A stretch of DNA of 64,000 nucleotides from Gymnopus androsaceus JB14 (Eukaryota; Basidiomycota; Agaricomycetes; Agaricales; Omphalotaceae): NCBI GenBank assembly GCA_009733575.1, contig ML769399.1, positions 346,653 through 410,652 of the forward strand, written 5' to 3'. Made by a program: the position numbers and the translations under genes. This document shows positions 22,095 to 34,855 of this stretch, one piece after another. The notes beneath the pieces were generated by a model. That model had not been told where the DNA came from, made no database searches, and saw only the letters and a list, made by a program, of their open reading frames with translations. The number at the start of each line of letters is the position of its first letter. Within the stretch, counting starts at the first letter, position 1.

Positions 22095-25018
22095 TTACTC
22101 CATCTTCACATCCCCTTCTGTATCAACATTCCCACTCGCTCCCTTTTCATTCTTCACCTCAACTCCCATGACCATTTTTTCCTCCTTCATTAGATCTTTC
22201 TCGCCGCTCCTCCCATCTTCAACTTCAACTTCACCCTCACCCTCACCCACCTCCCCATCTCCTCCAAGCCCATCATTATCAACAACCATCTTCCCCTCCC
22301 CTTCTTCCCCATTTGCCTTCTCAGCACCCTCCGCTTCCGCTTGCGCTTGTGCCTCCGCCTTATCAATCTCCTCCACGAGCAACCTAACGTCCCCACTCCC
22401 AATCTTGCCGAAATGCATGAGATGCCCTTTGGATGAATCGCGCGCTGAGCGGAGGGCGAGCCAGGAGATGCGGTGTTTGGTCTGTGTGGTGAAAGATGAA
22501 ATTAGTGATAATGTTTCGGTGGACGATAGAGGAGAAAACTCAAACTCACTTCTTCAGCTCGAATGATCTGCTCGTCTCGCGGAAGCGGCGGTAATAGTGG
22601 CACTGAGGCCTGAGGCGGCGGTGCAGGCACGGCGGTTGTCGCAGTTTCAACTACTGATGTTCCAGCGGTTACACTCGAAGCAGCTGGTCCCGCACCAGGA
22701 CTCGTACTAGATGGTACCAAATCAGGCTTAACAGGCGTCGCAAGCGTCGATCCTGGTTTCGGAGGCAATGACGGGTGCGCCGAAGGAGCCACTATGGGAG
22801 CAGAGGAAGAAGGCAAAAGCGAAAGACCCGGTGGATTTTCTATTTTGGCAATCAAGTCTTCTGCAGGAGCGGTTGCGGAAGCGGTAGGAGGAGGCGAAGG
22901 TGGTTTCATTTCCACGTCCTGATCCCGTTCGTCCGGTTTGGATGTCGATTTCGTTTCAGCGTCTTTAAGCGCTTTCGCCTCCCTCTCTTTTGCAGCAGCA
23001 GCCTCCGCCTGCATCTTCATCTTCCGCTCCTGCTGTGCCCTCAAAGTCTTGGTCCTCATCTCGATCTTTCGGTCCTCGAGGTCGAGCTTGCGGAGAAAGT
23101 CGTGTGGGCTTCCGGGGCTGTTTTTACGGATCAGGGTTGGAAAGTCGGAACTCCAAACGCAAGCACTCACCTAAAACCTCTTTCCAAATCATACAACTCT
23201 CGATAACCCATCTCCCACACTTCCGTCAACGCCTCCGTACCAAGGTTCCAGCCCCAATCTTTCTTCTCAGCAACAGCAGCAGCAGTACGTGCACGCACAG
23301 AGCGCGTAGCTTCATACATTCCCAGTTTGCGTTTTTTCGTGCCAGCCTCGCCCTCCCCATTCACACCTTCGCTCTCGGTCTCTATCTCTGTCTCTGCCTC
23401 CCAAGCCCCCTTCTCAAAAACGCCCGCATCACAAAGGTCATTTTTCCATTTCACCCAGCCTTTTTCCCTCTCCAAAATCACTTGGACGGTTTCGGCAAAG
23501 CTGCGGCCGCTGAGCCCACTGAGACCATTCGATGAGGAACCACTGGAGGAGGAAGGCGGAGGCTGAGTTTGGCGAAGTTCTTCGATTGTGCGAGCAATGG
23601 TTACGTTGGTCCAACGGACGGGGTCAGTCTCTGATGTAGAAGTGGTGGCCGTAGCGATGGTAGGAGTAGACGAAGATGTACTGCCGGTTGTTTGGGTGGG
23701 TTGAGTAGAGGATGTCGAAGTAGACTCCGGCTTTTTGGTAGTTTCCTTGCTTATGATTGTCGTTTTGGAGTTGGACGACTTGTCGGCACTAGCACTAGCA
23801 GCCGTGCTCGTATTCGTATTGGCGTTCTTCTCCGCTGGAAGAAGCAATGCATCATCTAAACACCAGTCCCCAGGCATATGCAAACTCCGATTCTTCGAAT
23901 TCATCCATCCCGGTTTCGCGGCTTTTGTGAACTGGAGGAGGTGCGTGAGGAGAATGAGTAGCTGAAGAAGGAACTGGCGACGAAAGTGAGTATCGGCAAT
24001 CTGTATACATCGAGTTAGTTGTTTCAAATGACCAAATCACAAAAACGCGTACCTCGAGATCTAATAATTCGGGACTAGTTAGAAACTTTGCGAAAAAGTA
24101 ATCCATCTCGTTTCCTTCTGAATCTTCCTTCTCGTCGTGTTCGTGTTTACTGCGCAAAGTCGCAGTACTACGACTTCCAGCACCCATCATTGCGCGTTCC
24201 TTTGCTGTCGCTTCCTTGATCACTGGAAGAACTTTATCCACAGCGTCTTGGAACTGAGCAAACGTCCATCCCTGGGGTGGCGCCAATAGCGGCGAGGCAA
24301 AGACGGGTGGTTTGGAGAACGGGAGCTGGAGAGACCAGAATGTTTGGTAGAATGAATCTACAAACATTATTAGATTAGTATTTGTATAGATATAGAGCTA
24401 TTACAACTTGCCTTCCTTCTGCGACTCGTCTACAGGCGCGTCCCATACTGGCCCGTAGTCACCTCTCAGATTAACCCCGCTCCTCTCTCCCAAAGGGAAG
24501 ACTTGACTCAAAAATGTCAAAATTCTTCCCGAGAACAAAACCGTTTCTCTCTCGGCTTTGCTCAACCTCCGCAACAAATCGTTCAGCATTCTCAAACAAA
24601 CCAAAGCTTTTCCTTTTTGCGGAATCATTCCCACTATCAACCTCTCTTTCCTCTCTTCAACCCAATCGAATATTTTCGAGCATGAAGGAATGGTTTGGGT
24701 TTCGAGGAGCTCGGAGAGAAGCGTGAATGTGTAGGAGGGATCAGTGAAGGATAGTTCGGTGAAGACTAGTGCCAAGTCCAGCCAGGATTCAAGTTTGTTG
24801 TAATAGCCCTCGTCGTTGGCACCTAATGCTGCATGAGTGAAGAGGTCTCGTCGGATTAGAAATTCCCATTGCATTCGTCGGTTTTCAGGGTTTGATCTGG
24901 TTTCGGTGGAGGCATCGGAGAGAGATTTCTGTACGAGTTCCGTAAGGTTATTGGGGGAGGATTGAGAGATGGAACTGAGTAGGGACGTGTACAGTTTCTC
25001 GATTGCGGTTGTGGCCAT
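22095..25018 (-). CDS. THO complex subunit 1 (THOC1/Hpr1-like)
   Basis: Five minus-strand exons give about 900 residues. Exon 1 starts MATTAIEKLYTSLLSSI (ATG ending at 25018; an in-frame upstream start is less likely) and contains RRMQWEFLIRRDLFTHAALG, LLRRLSKAERETVLFSGRILTFLSQVFPLGERSGVNLRG. Exon 2 gives FYQTFWSLQLPFSKPP and MDYFFAKFLTSPELLDLE; exon 3 IADTHFRRQFLLQLLILLTHLLQFTKAAK, RWKW-like KGWVKWKNDLCDAGVFEK and GWNLGTEALTEVWEMGYRELYDLERGFR. Exon 4 has DFLRKLDLEDRKIEMRTKT plus a charged/Pro-rich region, and exon 5 KHRISWLALRSARDSS with an acidic tail. The FRRQFLLQLLILL block and the kinase-of-exon-1 region are hallmarks of THOC1. In TREX this subunit couples transcription elongation to mRNA export in the nucleus. 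The long low-complexity inserts are typical of basidiomycete orthologs. Confidence 0.85.
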
Positions 25019-26180
25019 CGAGGTAACGGGAGAAAGAGGCGCTCGCTGCAAGCGCCCGTTCCTTCTTCGCAACTTTCGTGTTCAATTCCGTGGCAATGGA
25101 ACTCTCCCTCCTGGCTAGTATCAACCGTCTGCTCAGACTCAGCTGAACGTCAAACCAATCAAAATTACCGGCTACACGTTGACTACGTTGACTGGCTCTT
25201 TTGACTGGCCCAACTGGCTGCCGTTAATATTTCCTGAATCCCCTAAACCATCACGACCCCGACAATTAATGAAGCCACCCCCTGGACGAGGCTTCGATTT
25301 GGCTATGTCTTTTACTCGAAACTATCCGAAGTGATAGGTCGTATGAAGGAATCCAACTGAGGTGAGTTGAGTTGAGTCATCTAAAGCGATAAGTTTCTTA
25401 AAGCTAAGCAGATCCTGGCTTAGTTCCTTCTAAATCATGATATCGAGTCCTCAATGATCGTCTCTACTGGTATAGGTATATGTATCTGATTCGTCCTAAC
25501 CTGGACGTGAAACAAAAGCCATCATAATGGATCTCCAAGTCGCACTGCTCTGCAGAAGAGATAACCCGAGGATTGAAGACTTCTTAAAGGCACCACTTGA
25601 TCTTGAAAAATCAGCTGGAGATCGTCGCTACATCTTCCGAATCCTAGTGCGCCCTTGAGCTTTGGGCTCTGCAGAATAGTCGATTAATACTGACTCGCCA
25701 TGATGCTTGACGCAGCAAATTATGGTTGCGAATTCATTTCGGGAAGAAACGCTTGCCTGTACTAAGGTGTGTTTTTGATGATATTGAAAGGTCTATCCAA
25801 CATTGGTGAGTGTACAAATTGGGATGAGTTGTTATCGCTCTTTTTAATAGATAGGATCGATGATCAGGGCAACATAGGGTTTCTGTAAGACTCATATACA
25901 GCTGCCAGTGAGGCATATTTGTATGTACCCATGCGCGTAGCAAGTCCTTGAGAGCTGGTTGGGCATAGATTTAGCTCACATATGTGCGTTATTTACACGC
26001 GACAAATTCGGTATAAAACAGGCTGCTCTTCCTAGTCATCCTTGTGCGCTTTCCCATACTCCATCATACAATATCACCTCACTGGCAATAATCGGTGAGT
26101 TCCCCGGAAAAAGCACAATTGTTCACGACAATTTCCCCACGGGAAAACAGAAAACGAAAATTACTCCTACAGTCTACGAA
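25019..26180. other. Intergenic region upstream of THOC1 and downstream of the GH32 gene
   Basis: 1.16 kb with no supported gene. The frame at 25734-25943 (minus) has no known domain. It contains the THOC1 promoter at its left end. Confidence 0.4.
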
Positions 26181-28003
26181 CTAGGTGCTTGTCACATTTC
26201 CAACCACGGTGCCATTGAAGTTCTCCTGCGTTGCCCATGCATCCTTGAGAGCCCAAACTGCTACACTGACCCTGACATTCTCCGGAATAGAATTTGTACC
26301 AATCCACAGCATATCAAGGGGCGCTGTGGGGTAGAAGGTCATGGTAGCACTCTGCTGGCCACCATTGACGAAAATCTCCAAGATTGTGCGGTCAAGCACG
26401 CCACTGATGGTCCATGACCCATTCTGACTGCCACTGTAGATACCATTGGAAGAGAACTTGTCAGTGAAGTAGGGATTGTCGAAGCCCCGTATATTGTGGC
26501 GTGAGAGCCAGGTGATACCATTGACCATTGTACCACCCTTCACATACTCACCACTAGCTGAAGAGGCGAAGGTGAAGTTGACTGTACCAGCCAGTATGTC
26601 TGGGTTGAGGCCTGTGATGTTTGCCTCAAAATAGAGGGCACCTGATGACACCTGCGAATAGTCTAGCAGCAGGGTGCCATTTTTCAGGTCATCGCTGGAG
26701 GTAATCTCTTTCAAAAACTGTGAGCTGATGCTGTACGGTACACTGATGAGTGTCCAGCCCACACTCGGGAGCTGCTCCAGGTAGCTCTCACGAGGCACTG
26801 TCATACAGCCCCGCCAGCCTTCAGTTGGACCAGTAGGAACTAAGCCTGTGTATTGCCAGTTGCTGGACCAGTCGAGTTGGATCTGGGGCTGTGAGCCTGG
26901 GATGCCACTAAAGAATTGGCCAGCATAGTTGTCCTTGGCAAAATCAGCAATGCGACTGACCTGGTCAACAGCAATGAAGTGAGTGCCATTGAAGCTTCCA
27001 GGGAAGTACTGGCTGATGGATCCGCCCAGAGGAGCACCAGGATTGATTGAGATAAACATCAACCACATAGTACTGTTTGAGCCAGCTACAGGCATCTCAA
27101 CCAAGTTTGGACATTCATACTGGAGGCCAAGGAGGCCATGATGGGAGAAATTTGACGCATGTGTCCAATCCTTCAGGTTGGGTGATGTGTAGATACCAAC
27201 GGTGAAGTCAGATGCATAAGAAACAACCATGATCCATTTCTGGGTTCCCGGGTACCAAAATACCTGACAAAAACGCCCCATTACTTGGTCTCATTTCATT
27301 AGATCTTGATACACTTATTTGCTCACCTTGGGATCACGAAATTGGGTTGAATTGATGTTAAGCACAGGGTTCCCAGCATACATGTTGAAGGAGTAACCAC
27401 CATCATATGAGTAGGCAATTCCCTGTGCTTGTAGTCCGCCCACTCCATTGATGACCTGGGCGAGAGTAAAAATGGCAACTACACCATTGTCTTGGTTTGG
27501 AAAGAAGCCACTAGTGTTGTTAGAGTCGATGACAGCGGAGCCACTATAGATGAATGTAAAGTCATTGGGCGGCCACAGTGCAATAGGCTGATTAATCCAG
27601 GTATAAAGATCAGCTGAGGTAGCGTGTCCCCAATGCTGATTGCCCGCAATGACATCAGTGGGATTGTCTGCAAGCATGATCAGCAAGGGCATATCCTTTT
27701 CGGGGGCCAACATACACTGATAGTAGAGGTGCCATGTTCCATTGGCGTCAACAAATAGGCCATTCGGGTCATTCTTTCAACAATTATCAAACAGCGTCAA
27801 GTATCAAAGTGGACATGACTCACCATGAAGCCTTTAGGAGGCGAAAAGTGTACTTGAGGCCTCAGTGCGCCACCATAATTGCCACTGACTGGCGTGGCAT
27901 AGGGTATACCAGGACCAACATAGGTGTTGGTGGCATTCTGTGCAATCACAATTTGCGAGATGCAGAAGCCTAATGAGAAAATGAGGACAAGGGAGTGATA
28001 CAT
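26181..28003 (-). CDS. Secreted GH32 beta-fructofuranosidase (invertase/inulinase-like)
   Basis: Three exons (28003-27824, 27773-27327, 27263-26181) give 569 residues with clean GT-AG joins. The start [21 protein letters not shown] is a signal peptide; a longer upstream frame is rejected because it would bury it. The nucleophile motif FMNDPNG spans the first intron (Asp about residue 62), FRDPK is at about 205-209 and the acid/base Glu is in YECPNL at about 259. These three blocks define GH32 enzymes, which cleave beta-fructosyl bonds in sucrose, inulin or levan. The C-terminal beta-sandwich carries [18 protein letters not shown]. Many N-x-S/T sites fit an extracellular glycoprotein. Exo or endo specificity cannot be decided by eye. 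The gene looks intact. Confidence 0.9.
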
Positions 28004-28031
28004 GGCGAATCGATGTTGTTGATTTTCATCT

Positions 28032-28039
28032 CTTTTATA
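28032..28039 (-). promoter_or_regulatory. TATA box of the GH32 gene
   Basis: TATAAAAG on the minus strand lies about 30-35 bp before the GH32 start codon, which implies a very short 5' leader. It matches the TATA consensus and is well placed for a strongly regulated, secreted-enzyme gene. Confidence 0.6.
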
Positions 28040-28587
28040 CTCCAATGGCTTGACAGATGATTTACTCCGAGCTAGGCTCGGATCGCGAACTCGTGATCGC
28101 TAGCTAGTAGACTACCATTTAAAGTAGAAGTACTTCCAGTAAAGCGTCATGGGGTCCTGAAGCTTGAGTTAGGCTATTTCTATCGTGTCACGTCATGATA
28201 TTACTGTTTTTCAAAATACTCAGCCACAATTTTTTGGTGCTACGCCAGTCACCACAGTAATGGATGACAAAACAGTGACCCATAGTGTGGTCCATATAGT
28301 TGCTTCATAAAGTCTTCCAAAGTTCCAAGCCTAACTGCTCCTCGTACTTTAAAAAAAACAATAGTCAAGTCTCGAGAATCCAGATTCCTCGCTCAGCGAT
28401 ATTTTGCATGTAGACAAAAGATCTAAAAATAATTCTTCACAAATCACTGTGTCCATAAAATAAGTAATTATCCGAAATGAGTATTGTTACTGATAGCACC
28501 GGCTCCAATGGTTCTAATTAGCAACTCAATATTTGATAATACAAAATAGCAACTTCTAGGTAGCCAGGTGCTGCCTCCAAGTGATCA
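28040..28587. other. Intergenic, upstream of GH32 and downstream of receptor-like gene 1
   Basis: No gene recognised. A near-palindromic GATCGCGAACTCGTGATCGC lies near 28080-28100 in the GH32 upstream region and could be a binding site. Confidence 0.35.
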
Positions 28588-30429
28588 TCAGATAATGGTT
28601 TGCTTTGGTTTGGATTGACCACCATCATTGGGATAAGTAGCACAAGGAGGTGGCTGGACAAGAGGCTGATCCATTGCATATTTTAGCTGGAAGGGCTGAA
28701 TTACCCCATCTCCAATGCCAGCATGCAAATTATTATCTGGAAGATCGAAACATCCAGAAACGTTTTCCACTTGATCCTGCTCATACTTGAGCTGAAAAGG
28801 TTGAATCAATCCACTCCGGGCTTCACCCTGCATGCCACTATCCTCTGAAGATGATCCAGTATAGACATTGTTCTCCATAGAATGCTGACCATGATGTTGG
28901 TATTTGAGCGAGAAAGGTTGGATTGTTTCATTACTCATATTGGCTGGTGGCACTGGTATACTGATCATAGGGAGACTGTCATCAGTGGGAGGTTCTACAG
29001 GCAATTCTGAACCGTAGTTCTGGTTTTCCGGATCTGCATGTGAAGTTGGATTGGAATGAGACTGAGAAGCAAGAGTATCAACCCCAAGCCCAATGCGCAC
29101 AACAATTAATGTGGATGCTATGCCCTGTAGAATGAAACATGAGAAACACTGGCATAGGCTTATAGTATACTATATACTAGATAAGCACTCACCACAATTT
29201 CTGTCAAAATAGAGGGAGTTATTAGGATACTCCATCTAGTACCTTTGGTTGCTGGACTGAAGGCAAGAAGCATCCAGGTGAGAAGAAATAGTGGTGTAAG
29301 GGCACTTGATTCTAGGCTGGCAATAGCAATAAGGTGAGAAGATTATAAAGACTCAACTTGAAGAGAGTGCTCATATACTTACATAAGCCCAAGAAGATTT
29401 TGAGAAGTATGATTAGTAGCTGGCTTGCCAGCTAATTGCATTGTCTTTTGTATTCTGTAATCCAGCCACCAAAGTCTTCCAGCTGCAATAGTATATTAAT
29501 GAGCTTGTTAGTAGTAAGACAGCCATTTCCAAAATGTTCAACTGGCCTATCATGCCTGTCAAAAAAAGGTTTTGTGCAAATGTTATAATGACATAGACAT
29601 TGAAGAGGGCTGGATACTCTAGTCCCAAATCAGGACCTCCCAGCCCTTGAAGCACTGATTCAGCAGTGTTTTGAGCAACTTGAAGAACTATCACTGTGAC
29701 TTCAAGGCAGAGTTGAGTAAAGAGAGCCCCAACTTATTTGATTACTCACCAATAGTTGCTAGAATACCTACCACAGGAAGAATAATCACATGCTTCTTTG
29801 AACTCCATAAGCGATAACATCGGTGAGTCTATTGATTGTCAATTATAAAGGCAATTAATTAGATTTTGCAAGAGCTTACCAGCATGATATCTGCTAGCAA
29901 GCTAAATAGATCACAGTGAGTAGTAGTAATGGGATGTTTAATTATGTAGAAGTACCCAGCGAGAAGAAAAATATAATTTGGAGCAGGATCAAGCCAAAAT
30001 TCTGAAGATCCAAGTCCAGCCGGTATGCTCAAGGAGTCTCCTGTGGTGAAAATAATTTGAACCAGCATTGATAGATATCTGTTAGCTAAATCAAGTGCAA
30101 CAGATATACTGGCCAATATGAAGAAAAGAAAAGTTGCAATAATATACAGTTTACCAGGTCTAAACCTGTGTCGAAAAATGTATATGCCAATACAAAATAG
30201 CACCACAAAAATGCCTGTATGCTCATTTTAGCCAGTAAACCCCGTTACTCTGATACAATGAGCTACAAAGTCTCACCATATAAAAACACTTCAATCTGAA
30301 ACACCAAATACAGGAGAAAAGTAAGCTAATAAGATTGTGGAATTACAAGCTTTGACTCACAATGCATGGTATCAGAACCTCAAAGACACAATAATCTACC
30401 AAAGAAAAAACAAAAACACTAGGGGCCAT
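28588..30429 (-). CDS. Seven-TM receptor-like membrane protein, copy 1 of a tandem pair
   Basis: At least eight minus-strand exons start MAPSVFVFSLVDYCVF (ATG ending at 30429). Successive membrane segments read GIFVVLFCIGIYIFRHRF, LYIIATFLFFILASISVAL, NYIFLLAG-LADIML, KKHVIILPVVGILATIV, LFNVYVIITFAQNLFLTGMIG, LESSALTPLFLLTWMLL and ILTEIV-GIASTLIVVRIGLG. The RLWWLD-like third loop, the (L/V)ESxA block and the VVRIGLG end are hallmarks of a large seven-TM family of unknown ligand in Agaricomycetes. A cytoplasmic tail of about 165 residues follows, Pro/Ser/Asn-rich, with the motif IQPF-(S/Q)-LKY three times (near 28912, 28795 and 28690), and ends KPKQTII. It is a paralog of 31795-33681. The gene looks intact. 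The function is unknown; a sensory or signalling role is inference. Confidence 0.75.
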
Positions 30430-31794
30430 GTTGGGAGACTGAGGGAATGCGAAGCCTTTCTTTCAATGTTGGTTTAGATGAGTGTATACCTTCCATATCT
30501 GAGTTTATCTAGTTGCGAAGCAAGACTGACCGGACAGTTGATATTAGGAGGTGAGAGAACCACAACTGATATAGATCCGGCTCAGCTTCTTGAGAAGGAA
30601 AGGGATAGACCAGAATCAAGAAAGCAGTGATAATGGTACATTAAGTACTTCTTTTGACTCGACGTTGTCTGTTGAGTTGGGCGTGTTTGAACTGCCTCGT
30701 ATCTGAGTGGAGCGAGAAGTTGCAGTACTATCTATCAGATGGAGCGGAAGTGAATAGGGGACTTAACTATTCAAGATAGGGCAAGAAGATCAACATGTTG
30801 GAATTTGATAAATTCAGTTTTGCAAGCTGGATTCGGCAACTCTACAGAAGTATTATTATCACTGACATCACTCATTCTAACTATGGATTATTTACCCTTA
30901 GTACCCACTATGGTGTAATCTCTTGCAACAATGTGATATCATTACTTCTCATGATATCCACTTATGATACTTGATACTTATGACATATGAACTCTTAACA
31001 AGTATATAAACAAGTAGTACTTCAGTATGTACTTCACTCGTTTGCCTCCGGGCCCAAGAGAGGTCAAACGTTCAATCATAACTCTTTTACTGCCTATGCT
31101 TTAAATTGTTTATTCCCACACAACAGGTGGCCGGATGATCATGAACCTGAAACAAGGATAGAGAAGATCACCAGAAGGCTAAGTGATCACGAACCCGAAA
31201 CAAGTTGCATTCAAAGTACACTGGTAACTGACCTAGCTGTTGGATTTAGTTTATTCCGAGTGCCATTGCTTGCCATGGCCACCAATTGGAAATTGGTATT
31301 TAATCTGCTTGTAGTACTTTGATCCCCATCCGTTTGCCTCCCAACTCCCACTATGAGGCTCAAACGGAATATATTGTTTGACTCTGCCCTTTCTCAAGTG
31401 ACAATGCACCTGTGTATCCCAACACTAGCCAGGCTCTGGTGACTATCCTGCTACACCACTTTTATCCAATTGGAATTATCCGGTGAAACTAGTTAGATTG
31501 GAGCCAGTGAACGAAAGGGTTCGATTGAGAGTGGTTGTGGGGAAGAAAACAATTAGCGCTGATGTTGACTTGAACCTTGATACCACTGGCTTGTAAGATC
31601 GACCTTGGAAACGCAGAGAAACAATTTTTTGAACAAGGGCGTGAGAGGATTGAGTGACCATAGTTGGAATGTAAATTATCATCTTCACGTAACCGTGAAT
31701 GGGAATGGAATAGTTATCAGCAAATTCATTACTGATAGCACGAGCTCCGTGAGTACCTCATAATAAGTAGTAGCTAACTCCGAGTGATCATCAA
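30430..31794. other. Upstream region of receptor-like gene 1, duplicated at 33890-34690
   Basis: No gene recognised. Blocks at 30692-30750, 31125-31215 and 31500-31630 recur in the same order upstream of gene 2, for example ATCTGAGTGGAGCGAGAAGT against ATCTGGGTGGAGCGAGAGGT. The duplication unit therefore includes promoter DNA as well as the coding region. Confidence 0.6.
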
Positions 31795-33681
31795 TTAATG
31801 GTTTGGCTTGGTTTCATTACTGGGATAAATAACGCGAGGTAGTGGCTGGATAAGAGTCTGATCCTTTGCATATTTCAGCTGGAAGGGATGGATTACCCCA
31901 TCTCCAATGTCAGTATGCAAACTATCATCTTCTGTAGGGGCTAAACATCCAGAAACATCCTCAACTTGATCCTGCTCATACTTGAGCTGAAAAGGTTGAA
32001 TCAATCCACTGCTAGTTTCACCCTGCATCCCAATATCCTCTGGATATAATCCAGTGTAGGCATTATTTTCCGTGGAATGCTTACCATGATGTCGGTATTT
32101 GAGCATGAAAGGTTGGATTGTTTCATGACTCATGTCGGCTAGTGGCATTAGTACACTGATCATAGACGGATTGTCTGTGGGAGGTTCTACAGGCAATTCT
32201 GAACTGCAATGGTCCTGGTTTTCCAGATCCATGTGCGAAGTCATACTGGAATGAGACTGAGAAGCAAGAGCATCAGCCCCAAGCCCAATGCGCACAACAA
32301 TCAATGTGGATGCTATGCCCTGTAGAATGGAATATGAGAACCACAGGCATAAGCTCACAGTTGTATATAAGCAGGAGACTACTTGCCACAATTTCTGTTA
32401 GAATACAGGGAGATATCAGGTAATTCCAGTACCAGTTGCCACTATCAAGCAAGGAGGCTCTGAGGTTTAAAACCATCCACAGTAGGAGAAATATTGGTGT
32501 AAGGGCACCTGATTCAAGGCTGACAATAACAAGGAAATGAAGCAAGATTAATGTCAAAGAGTAATCAAAAAGGTGATTCATGAATCATGACATCAGACAT
32601 ACATAGGCCCAAGAAGATCTTGAGAAGCATTTTTAGCTGGTTGGCCAGCCAATTGCAACATCCTCTGTACCTTATAATTCAACCACCAAACTCTTCCAGC
32701 TGCAATATAAAAATTCTGTTATCAAAGCCATCTTCTAATTTTTAGTATTTGACTGACCTATCATTCCTGTTAAAATTATGTTTTGTATGAACGTTATGAT
32801 GATATATACATCGAAGAGGAGGTGAATTCCCTGGGCGGTATTAGTAGGATAATAAGTCTCCAGCCCCAGCACTTGAAGTCCCGGTTTGTTTTGAGCATAC
32901 ACTTGAAGAACTATCACGGCGACTTCAACAAAACAGAGATAAGTAAAGCCAACCCCGTTTTAACATTAAATACTCACCAATGGTTGCTAGAAGACCTACT
33001 CCAGGAAGAATAATAACACGCTTCCTTGAATTCCATAAACGATAACATCGGTGCATCTATTGATTGATTATGAGGGCAAGTAATCAGACTTATGCAAGGT
33101 TTTGGTACTTACCAGCATGATATCACCTAGCAAGCTAGATAAATCCAGTAAGTGGCAGTATTAAAGTGTTTTATATATAGAGGTACCCAGCAAGAAGAAA
33201 GATATAATCAGGAGCAGACCCAAGTGCAATCACACTTGCATTCAGAGGAAGAAAAATTGGTGCGGCACTTGAATCTGCCACAATGAGAGTAATTGTATCC
33301 AGCATTGACAGACATCTGTAAGTTAAATCAAGTGCAACAGATATACTGGCCGATATGAAGAAGAGAAAGGTTGCAACGATATACAATTTACCAGGTGTAA
33401 ACCTGTGTTTAAAAATGTATATGCTGATGCAAAATAGCACTATAAAAATGCCTGTTCATTTCCTCTGGTAAACCCTCAAAGCTATACAGCAAGTTAGTAA
33501 AGGTCGCACCATATAAAAATATTTCAATCTGAAATCCAAACGTAGAACAAAGTCAGTTAGTGAGAATGTAGAATTATGAAATGTGGTTTCTTTCATTCAC
33601 TATACATGGTATTATGGCCCAGAGAAATTGTTCTTGCAGATAAGCATCCCAAAAGTCAAAGTTGGATGTGGTAGATGACAT
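31795..33681 (-). CDS. Seven-TM receptor-like membrane protein, copy 2 of a tandem pair
   Basis: Starts MSSTTSNFDFWDAYLQEQFLW (ATG ending at 33681) and has the same exon layout as its neighbour. Segments read VLFCISIYIFKHRFTPGKL, YIVATFLFFISASISVALDL, APDYIFLLAGYLYI, FDVYIIITFIQNIILTGMIG, LESGALTPIFLLLWMVL and GIASTLIVVRIGLGAD. The tail again carries three copies of the motif, ETIQPFMLKYRHHG, GLIQPFQLKYEQDQ and GVIHPFQLKYAKDQ, and ends ETKPNH at 31795. Compared with copy 1 the N-terminus and first loop differ most (AAPIFLPLNASVIALG against SIPAGLGSSEFW), whereas the tail motifs are conserved, which suggests selection on the tail. One motif has H in place of Q. No lesion was seen. Ligand and partners are unknown. 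Confidence 0.7.
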
Positions 33682-34855
33682 GGAGGAAATGTGAAGGCTT
33701 TCTTTCAATGGTACTTATATACTGTCTTACATGTAATATGTATAGCTTCCATATCAGAGCTCAAGCACAGATTTACGTGTGATCCAGATTCCAGATTGTA
33801 AAGACCATGGATTATCAGAAACCCGCGGCACCTAAACACAGTGTCGAAACTTGCAGGGAACCACATTCTATTGAGTTGTTGAAGAGCGTGCATTGAACTG
33901 CCTCATATCTGGGTGGAGCGAGAGGTTGAAGTACCATCTGTCAGATGGAGTGGAGCTGCTCAGGGGGCAGGAAGGTCTACGAGAAGATCAACAGGTGGCT
34001 AGATGATCATGAACCGGAAACAACGATAGAGAATGGCTAAGTGGTATGAACCTTAAACGAGGACAGAAATACATTCAAATTCGTAAAAGTACAGTGGCCA
34101 GGCTCCGGTACTACACCATATTGGGAATATCTGGGCAGTGAATCAAATGGAGTGCTTGTCAAGCTGGCATCGAACCTATTCGTCGTCAGCGCCACAGCCA
34201 TCCAAAGCTACGTTACTTCTTGAAAAGCAAGTCATCCGCAGACTTTGAAATGCAATAGGAGGCAATAGACCAGTTAACTGAAGTCTGAGATCCTAGTGAG
34301 TCGGATAAAAGGCCATCAAGTCCGCTTTCAGCGTTGTCCGTTTAATATCCTTAGAGGGTTGCCTAATTTTTGTGTTTTGAACGCGTAATTGCCCAGATTT
34401 GAACAAATTAACTCGATGCAATTGGAATATTTTCTCGCAATTGGGAGCATCTATGGACAAGCAAGTTCTGCGTCTAATAAGGCAAGGGATACAGAGTTCA
34501 GTGAAAGGGAAGACTTGAGCCCCGCAGGTTTGCTAGCATCGATCGAGGAGAATGGTCGTGGGGAAGAAGACAATTAGCGCTGATGTTGATGACGGGCGTC
34601 AATTCAACTTGAACTTGCGCTCCCATTTACGACTAGCAAGATCGCCCTTGGAAACAACTTGGAAACCCAGAGAAACAGGATCCTCAACGCCGATAGGTTC
34701 ATTTCGTATGTCTGAAAATCTTCTCCAGCATTTTTGTGTCTTTTAACAGGTTTCCTAAGCTATCGTTAGTCACCTGTGTCGCCGCCGTGGGTTGACTAGT
34801 ACTGCAAAAGGATAAGAAGATTCTTACGACTATTATCTCTAATTAATAACGCAAT
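33682..34855. other. Upstream region of receptor-like gene 2 and promoter of the FHA-RING gene
   Basis: Diverged second copy of the upstream blocks seen at 30692-31640. The last block, GTGGGGAAGAAGACAATTAG, near 34557, matches GTGGGGAAGAAAACAATTAG near 31537. The open frames at 34389-34746 lie in this repeat and have no known domain. Confidence 0.5.
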
